In this document: in pieces, positions 32,545 through 37,088 of the stretch | How positions within the stretch are numbered: the first letter of the stretch is position 1 | Layout of the letters: the number at the start of each line of letters is the position of its first letter | Assembly (NCBI GenBank): GCA_026120035.1 | Contig: JALRME010000085.1 | Location: forward strand, 1 to 37,088 | DNA: 37,088 nucleotides | Origin: Coleophoma eucalyptorum | Lineage: Eukaryota > Ascomycota > Leotiomycetes > Helotiales > Dermateaceae | Direction of reading: 5' to 3' | Notes under the pieces: model-generated | The model's database searches: none | Seen by the model: the letters and a program-made list of their open reading frames with translations, nothing else | Told to the model about the DNA's origin: nothing | Translations under genes and position numbers: made by a program

Positions 32545-33195
32545 GACAAAAGAGACCATAGCTAAGAGCTCAGAGCCAAGACACAAAAGACGCAAGATTC
32601 GTCCCTTGGCGTTTCGTTTCCTCTCGCTTTGCTCCCCCGTTTTTGTGATTGAGCACACATGCGTGTCTTAAGCGAGCACCCAAGGCCGTTGGTTGTCAGG
32701 TTTGTCTCTGACCAAACTCGACTTCCGTTAACTGATTGAGCGATGGTTGTCCATACCGTAGCTGGTCGCCGGCTATTTGAGGGGAGAGACGCAATGTTTC
32801 ACGCCTCTGATCGTCTCGGCTCTCTAATTCCTTGAAGCTCAGAGGATTCATGACTTGCCCGTGCCTATCCCTCGTAGAGGTTGTCTTGGTCAAACACCTG
32901 AGCATTGTATGATTCATGGACTCAAGACGCTCGTCACCTATAGTACTCGCTAATCTTGGAGGCATGCTTAAGATTTTAAGCTACAATCTACTCTGGCACT
33001 CCCTACAGAGTACTTTATTCTTAAAGCTGAACCCTACGGTACCATGTGATGGAAGCCAGCGCTAAGAACGACAGGGCGCATGCATTGTACACCCATGATC
33101 CTACACTGTCCTTCCACCAGTCAGAAATTCTGGGGGCAATACCTTCATTTTGAATCTAGCACTCATAGGCATCCGCCACCAACTGAAGCTTACTT

Positions 33196-34230
33196 TCAGG
33201 AACTACCATCAGTATCCGAAGGTCGGCTTGCGGTAGTAGTCACATTTGTGGCTGCTCGTATATGGTAAGCAAACCTCTCTCTCCGCCCTTCGGCCTCCCT
33301 TGCTGCAGCCTTCTTCTTGCCATAGTAGCCTTTCCCGACTCCAACCTCTCTCCATCGCTTGGGCGGCTTCATCTTTTCCTCTTCAGCCCAGCGAGACCAG
33401 ACCTTCTCCCCACGTTTAAACCACCGTTTCTGGCGATCAATCTCTTCCTCTTGTCCTGGTGTCCATTTGCTTTTCAATATCCTTCGGATCGCCTCAGGCG
33501 ATACCTTAAAATTATCTGCCAAAGCAGCTGTTGTATAAATGTCGGGCATCTGTGAATGTAGTGCACGAATACCAGCCAATGCATCCGGCGAAAGCTTCTT
33601 CATAGGTTGCCATCCCTCCTCAAACTTCTCCTTCAAAGCCGATTTCTGGATTTGCCACTGCTCCCGTGGTGCCGGTTTCCAACCATCCTCTGCCCCAGAA
33701 GAAGGGTTCTGCTGTTGCCAACTTTGCTGGAAATCGTAATTACGCTGCTCGCTCCTCGAATCCTTCGACTTTTGACCACGCGAAATAGCTTTTGCCGGTT
33801 GGTTCATGTCCCTGGCTCTCATTTTTCGTGAAGAGGAATATAAGGTCTGCGATGTCTTTGTACCCAAAGGTGACGGGTCTTGCTCATGCTGTGAAGGCCG
33901 ATCATAAGGAGCTTTTTGATTATGCTCGGCTGCTAGTGCATCTATACTCTCTGGAGAGATCTCTGCAAAGACACTGTCAAGATTGATATTGTTACCATCT
34001 GCAGCAATCTGTGCATTGCTTATTGTAGACCTCTGCTGAGCCGGTGAAGATTCGTAACTCGCAGAAGGACCTACTGTCGATGAATACTGCACCCGACGTA
34101 CTGGAAGACGACGAAAGGAGCTTTCGCGTGATTGCTGGTGAGCCAGACGTGTCGAGTTGGCAGAGAGGTCGATTTGCGCGATGCTACGGATGAATGATCT
34201 GAGAGTATTCGTAGTACAAAGACAAGACAT
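33196..34230 (-). CDS. RRG9: Rrg9/neugrin-family mitochondrial protein (required for respiratory growth 9)
   Basis: A single exon of 344 residues starts at MSCLCTTNTLRSFIRSIAQI; the N-terminus is basic with no acids in the first 20 residues, as expected for mitochondrial import. The middle (about 60-210) is disordered and rich in Gln/Ser. The family core is at about 215-305: WQPMKKLSPDALAGIRALHS, ADNFKVSPEAIRRILKSKW, then WTPGQEEEIDRQKRWFKRGE and KPPKRWREVG. Rrg9 is needed for respiratory growth and mitochondrial genome maintenance in yeast; its animal relative neugrin helps mitochondrial ribosome assembly. The open frame extends 15 codons upstream of this ATG without another ATG. It is divergent from the mpaB-type gene across 497 bp. 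Confidence 0.9.
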   Translation of the reverse strand: MSCLCTTNTLRSFIRSIAQIDLSANSTRLAHQQSRESSFRRLPVRRVQYSSTVGPSASYESSPAQQRSTISNAQIAADGNNINLDSVFAEISPESIDALAAEHNQKAPYDRPSQHEQDPSPLGTKTSQTLYSSSRKMRARDMNQPAKAISRGQKSKDSRSEQRNYDFQQSWQQQNPSSGAEDGWKPAPREQWQIQKSALKEKFEEGWQPMKKLSPDALAGIRALHSQMPDIYTTAALADNFKVSPEAIRRILKSKWTPGQEEEIDRQKRWFKRGEKVWSRWAEEEKMKPPKRWREVGVGKGYYGKKKAAAREAEGRRERFAYHIRAATNVTTTASRPSDTDGSS

Positions 34231-34727
34231 GATTGCTCTTCTGGCGATGTGCTGCTCTGTCGCCAGCAAGCACAAAAAATGTTCCAGCAGGCCGAGGGTG
34301 AAGCGGCTCTTCGCGCACTCATGTGATGCTTACATAATACACCGTCATTTTCATGGGCAGGCCCACTACGGATATCCAGCTTCCATTCCCCTCGAGACCG
34401 TCAAACTAAATACTAAACGAAAATGGACCAATATCATAGCGATCACGTAGCCATAAGGGCTTATTGGCCAAAATGTGCACATGATGGGAACAGGTGCGAC
34501 ATTGATTGGGATCCCGCATTGAAACAGGGTTTCCTATACGCTAGTAGGAACATTGCCATCATCACTTTACCCAAATGCAAAGTCCGCCAGCGCAGGCGGT
34601 TAAGTTCCAAGCCTCCCGTGAAAGGTAAGCTACTTATACTGCGATATCCCATTGCTTGTTGACAAGATGTTTGATTGTACAAACCCTTGTCTCCTTCTGC
34701 CTTGCCACTATTATACGACTTTCCAGC
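34231..34727. promoter_or_regulatory. Divergent promoter region of RRG9 and the mpaB-type gene
   Basis: 497 bp between opposite start codons. No clear core element is seen. There are several ATGs before the mpaB-type start, such as at 34423, in short frames. Confidence 0.4.
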
Positions 34728-36594
34728 ATGACTTGGTCAAATATGTTCACGTGCAAGAACGAGAGCACCAGACATGCTTGGGGTTATACTTTCCAGTGGA
34801 CGTCAAACCACCTTACGGAGGAGCAGATGCATCCTTTAAAGTACTCATATGACAAACTGGGGGAAGATGCGCTCAACGCTTTGGACAGGGTATCGCCACC
34901 AGAATCAAACGAGTTGCCCAGGAACCAATGTCGTCGACCGATGAAAGACGTTCCAGATGCATCTCCGCTACCAAGGAGAGATCTATATTCTCTGTTAAGA
35001 GACCACGCGTCAGAAGATCCGAAGTTGGGAGAACTATGGGACGAAGTCAACACTGTCCCTGCTTGGGTAGACTGGGAGCAAATCGCACGCGGACAGGATG
35101 TTTTCTATAGGTGAACCACATCACATTCCGAACTTCCCCAATGTATTATGTGCGTTTTAACTGAAGCAACCTCAAAACTGACCTAGCTGCTTAGATACGG
35201 GGCAGTGGCTCTTACTGCTGTATGTCGTCCTTTGTCCCGATATCAAGCCCCTCATGATTTATTCGCTCTGCTACAAATCCAATGACTTTCCAGTCCCAAA
35301 ATCTATGAACTAGCGTGGTAATTTTCCTTTGGTCAAACCAAGATCATGAAGTGCTAAGGTCACATACACAAGCCATCTGATAGTTATGGGATGTTGCTGG
35401 GTGGTATAATGCCGCTACTCTCACGGCTTCCTTAGTGACTCTTGGTTCACAGCACACATAGGTAATTATTGTATGGTAATTGAATGCTAATATCATGTTA
35501 AGCTAGCATATCAATCTTTGCTAGGGGGTATGGGTGCAAACCGGGTGGTTGAAGTGTTGAGTCGGACCGGCGGATTTTCAGCGAATGTCGCACGACATAG
35601 GATGCTCGAAACAACGCAACATATACTTCAAGTGACAAGATCCCTTGAAGCCATCAAGCCGGGCGGAGAGGGTCACGCTTCATCAATCCGAGTGCGGCTT
35701 CTACATGCAGCAGTCCGGAGACGGATCATGAAACTAGCTGCAGAACGACCAGAATACTACAGCGTTGAGAAAAATGGAGTTCCAATTAATGATTTAGACT
35801 CGATAGCAACTATAGGAACATTTTCAGCTACACTGGTATGGCTTGGCTTTCCAAGGCAGGGCATTTGGTTGAAGGATCAAGAAATCATCGACTACATAGC
35901 TCTCTGGCGCCTGGTTGCATATTATGTTGGAAGCCCATCGTCATTCTTCGAGAATCCGGAACAGGCAAGATATATCATGGAGTCCATATTATTTACCGAA
36001 ATCAATCCAAGCGAAACCTCGAAGGTGCTCGCGAACAATATAATTTTATCATTGCAAGGACAAGCACCCACATATGCATCTAGGGACTTTCTGAATGCAA
36101 ACACCAGGTGGTTAAATGGGAAAGAATTGTCTGATGCTCTCGGCATTGGAAAACCAAGCCTTTACTATACTGCCTTGGTAGCAGGGCAATGCATATTTTT
36201 TATGGCTCTATGCTACACCCACAGGTCAATACCATACCTAGACAAACGCAAAGTTAAGGTCGGTCAGCTACATCCATTGTCTTGCTACTTTTCTTTTAGC
36301 ATAACACAAGCAAACCTGACGTTCTAGCAGACATTACGCAGAATTTTCTATGCGGTTATTGTAGAGAACAAAACTCATGGGCTGGGGCAAGAGACGAGTT
36401 TTGAGTTCAAACACATACCAAATTTCCACACAACCACAGTAATGGGTGAAATAAAGGATACTGGACTGAAGGAATATGGCACTGAGCGACGGAATCTGAG
36501 GACACTAGTGATAGCATTGATCGCTGTGGCGGCAACCTTTTGGATTGGTATGAGAATTGGATATTCAATCCTGAGGAGCCTATTACTGGAGTAA
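34728..36594 (+). CDS. mpaB/rubber-oxygenase-type (DUF2236) membrane-anchored oxygenase
   Basis: Exons 34728-35110, 35195 to about 35223, 35507-36258 and 36328-36594 give about 476 residues. The family pattern is clear: WGYTFQWTSNHLTEEQMHPL, PAWVDWEQIARGQDVFYRYG, LLGGMGANRVVEVLSRTGGF, ETTQHILQVTRSLEAIKPGG, then SSIRVRLLHAAVRRRIMKLA (His/Arg-rich, near the heme in relatives). Exon 4 gives IVENKTHGLGQETSFEFKHI and ends with a membrane helix at about 448-470 (LVIALIAVAATFWIGMRIGY). Relatives include the ER-bound mpaB oxygenase of mycophenolic acid synthesis and bacterial latex oxygenases. The substrate here is unknown. The second intron is uncertain: either an odd donor GTCGTC at 35224, or canonical GTATGT at 35220 plus a 4-base exon at 35314-35317. 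Confidence 0.85.
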
Positions 36595-37088
36595 GAAATA
36601 CTCGTGGTCTCCGAAGGAGCCATAGGCAACAAGCAGGTTTCTTTGTAGATAAATTATCTTACAGAACTTATCTAATGAACAGAGCTCGACCCCGTTGAGC
36701 TGCTCACCTCGTCCGGGCAATGGGAGAAAGCAAGTCCAGTAGTTACGTATATTTCACTGCAATATCTTGTATTGGGTGTCTTCAGAGAGACGGACCTAGT
36801 CCTGCGCTTTCGTACAGCTCTACTGTACTTTGACCAGATTACTTCACCACAAGAGAAGTGTTCAAAGCGCAAGTGCTAGATTTCTACTCGCATTTCGTAT
36901 CACACGGCAGCTAACGTAACAAGATATGGTTCACGGGTAAAATGTTATTGCTGATTTGAGACGGGCCAATTCTTTGAAGTGATTTCAATTAACGTATTCC
37001 ACAAGCGAGTCGTGCACACAAGCGAGTCGTGCATCATTGTACGAAAACGCGCCTACCTAATCAAACCTACTATGTCTCAACCAAAACA
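36595..37088. other. Right end of the window, no gene
   Basis: The 3' region of the mpaB-type gene and spacer. A perfect 17-bp tandem duplication lies near the end (37000-37033). Confidence 0.5.
37000..37033 (+). repeat. Perfect 17-bp tandem duplication
   Basis: CACAAGCGAGTCGTGCA occurs twice in direct succession. Confidence 0.85.

Larger units (their letters stand above)
31583..33195. other. Intergenic, promoter side of the pectate lyase gene
   Basis: 1.6 kb with no supported gene. It includes the pectate lyase promoter, the short tandem repeat at 32524-32544 and, at the right end, the 3' region of the Rrg9 gene. Open frames of 80-140 codons at 32088-32965 lack any recognisable motif. Confidence 0.45.

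Noticed and set aside
32088..32965. Several minus-strand open frames upstream of the pectate lyase gene
   Set aside because: No motif, several overlapping frames, and a tandem repeat inside; likely promoter sequence.
1..37088. tRNA, rRNA, CRISPR or bacterial-type operon features
   Set aside because: None was seen by eye on either strand; the window is eukaryotic. A tRNA search by program was not possible here.

Overview
The window comes from a filamentous ascomycete (Pezizomycotina). The evidence is genes split by many short introns (46-135 bp, GT...AG, several with a CTAAC branch point), conserved orthologues of fungal housekeeping genes, plant-cell-wall-type secreted enzymes, and an AT-rich gene-free block that looks like repeat sequence decayed by C-to-T mutation. 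A Leotiomycetes-like fungus is my guess; nothing here proves the class. All exon borders below were built by hand from splice signals, reading-frame continuity and family alignment from memory; each final model keeps an open frame from ATG to stop.

Left third (1-11 kb) is accessory and decaying. It holds a broken secreted/adhesin-like gene (199-1626), an inverted pair of LTR-like repeats (2016-2690), an AT-rich island with diverged repeats (about 2.7-4.5 kb), a broken gene of unknown function (5151-5694), a secreted heme-thiolate peroxygenase (5794-6965), a relic of a fungal transcription factor (about 7526-8110), a PMP20/Asp f 3-type peroxiredoxin (8520-9240) and a second, non-secreted heme-thiolate peroxidase (9784-10715, minus). 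Three hydrogen-peroxide-using genes therefore sit within 5 kb, among wreckage of others.

Middle (12.5-23.4 kb) is orderly: an EamA/DMT-family transporter (minus), Rgp1 (minus; Ric1-Rgp1 exchange factor for Ypt6), MOB1 (plus), the mitochondrial ATP synthase OSCP subunit Atp5 (plus) and a large GH63-like glycosidase (minus). Rgp1 and MOB1 are divergent across 585 bp; Atp5 and the glycosidase are convergent.

Right third: a 2.8-kb divergent intergenic space with simple repeats, a 1035-residue WD40 protein (plus), a secreted PL1 pectate lyase (minus), the mitochondrial protein Rrg9 (minus) and a C-terminally anchored mpaB-type oxygenase (plus). The neighbours do not form one pathway. No secondary-metabolite backbone enzyme is present, so I do not call a cluster. 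I found no clear new biological system. The most useful finds are the hidden transcription-factor relic, the broken anchor-L gene, the peroxide-gene trio, a GC-AG intron in ATP5, an unusual intron in the mpaB gene and an ATGA upstream-ORF overlap in the WD40 gene.
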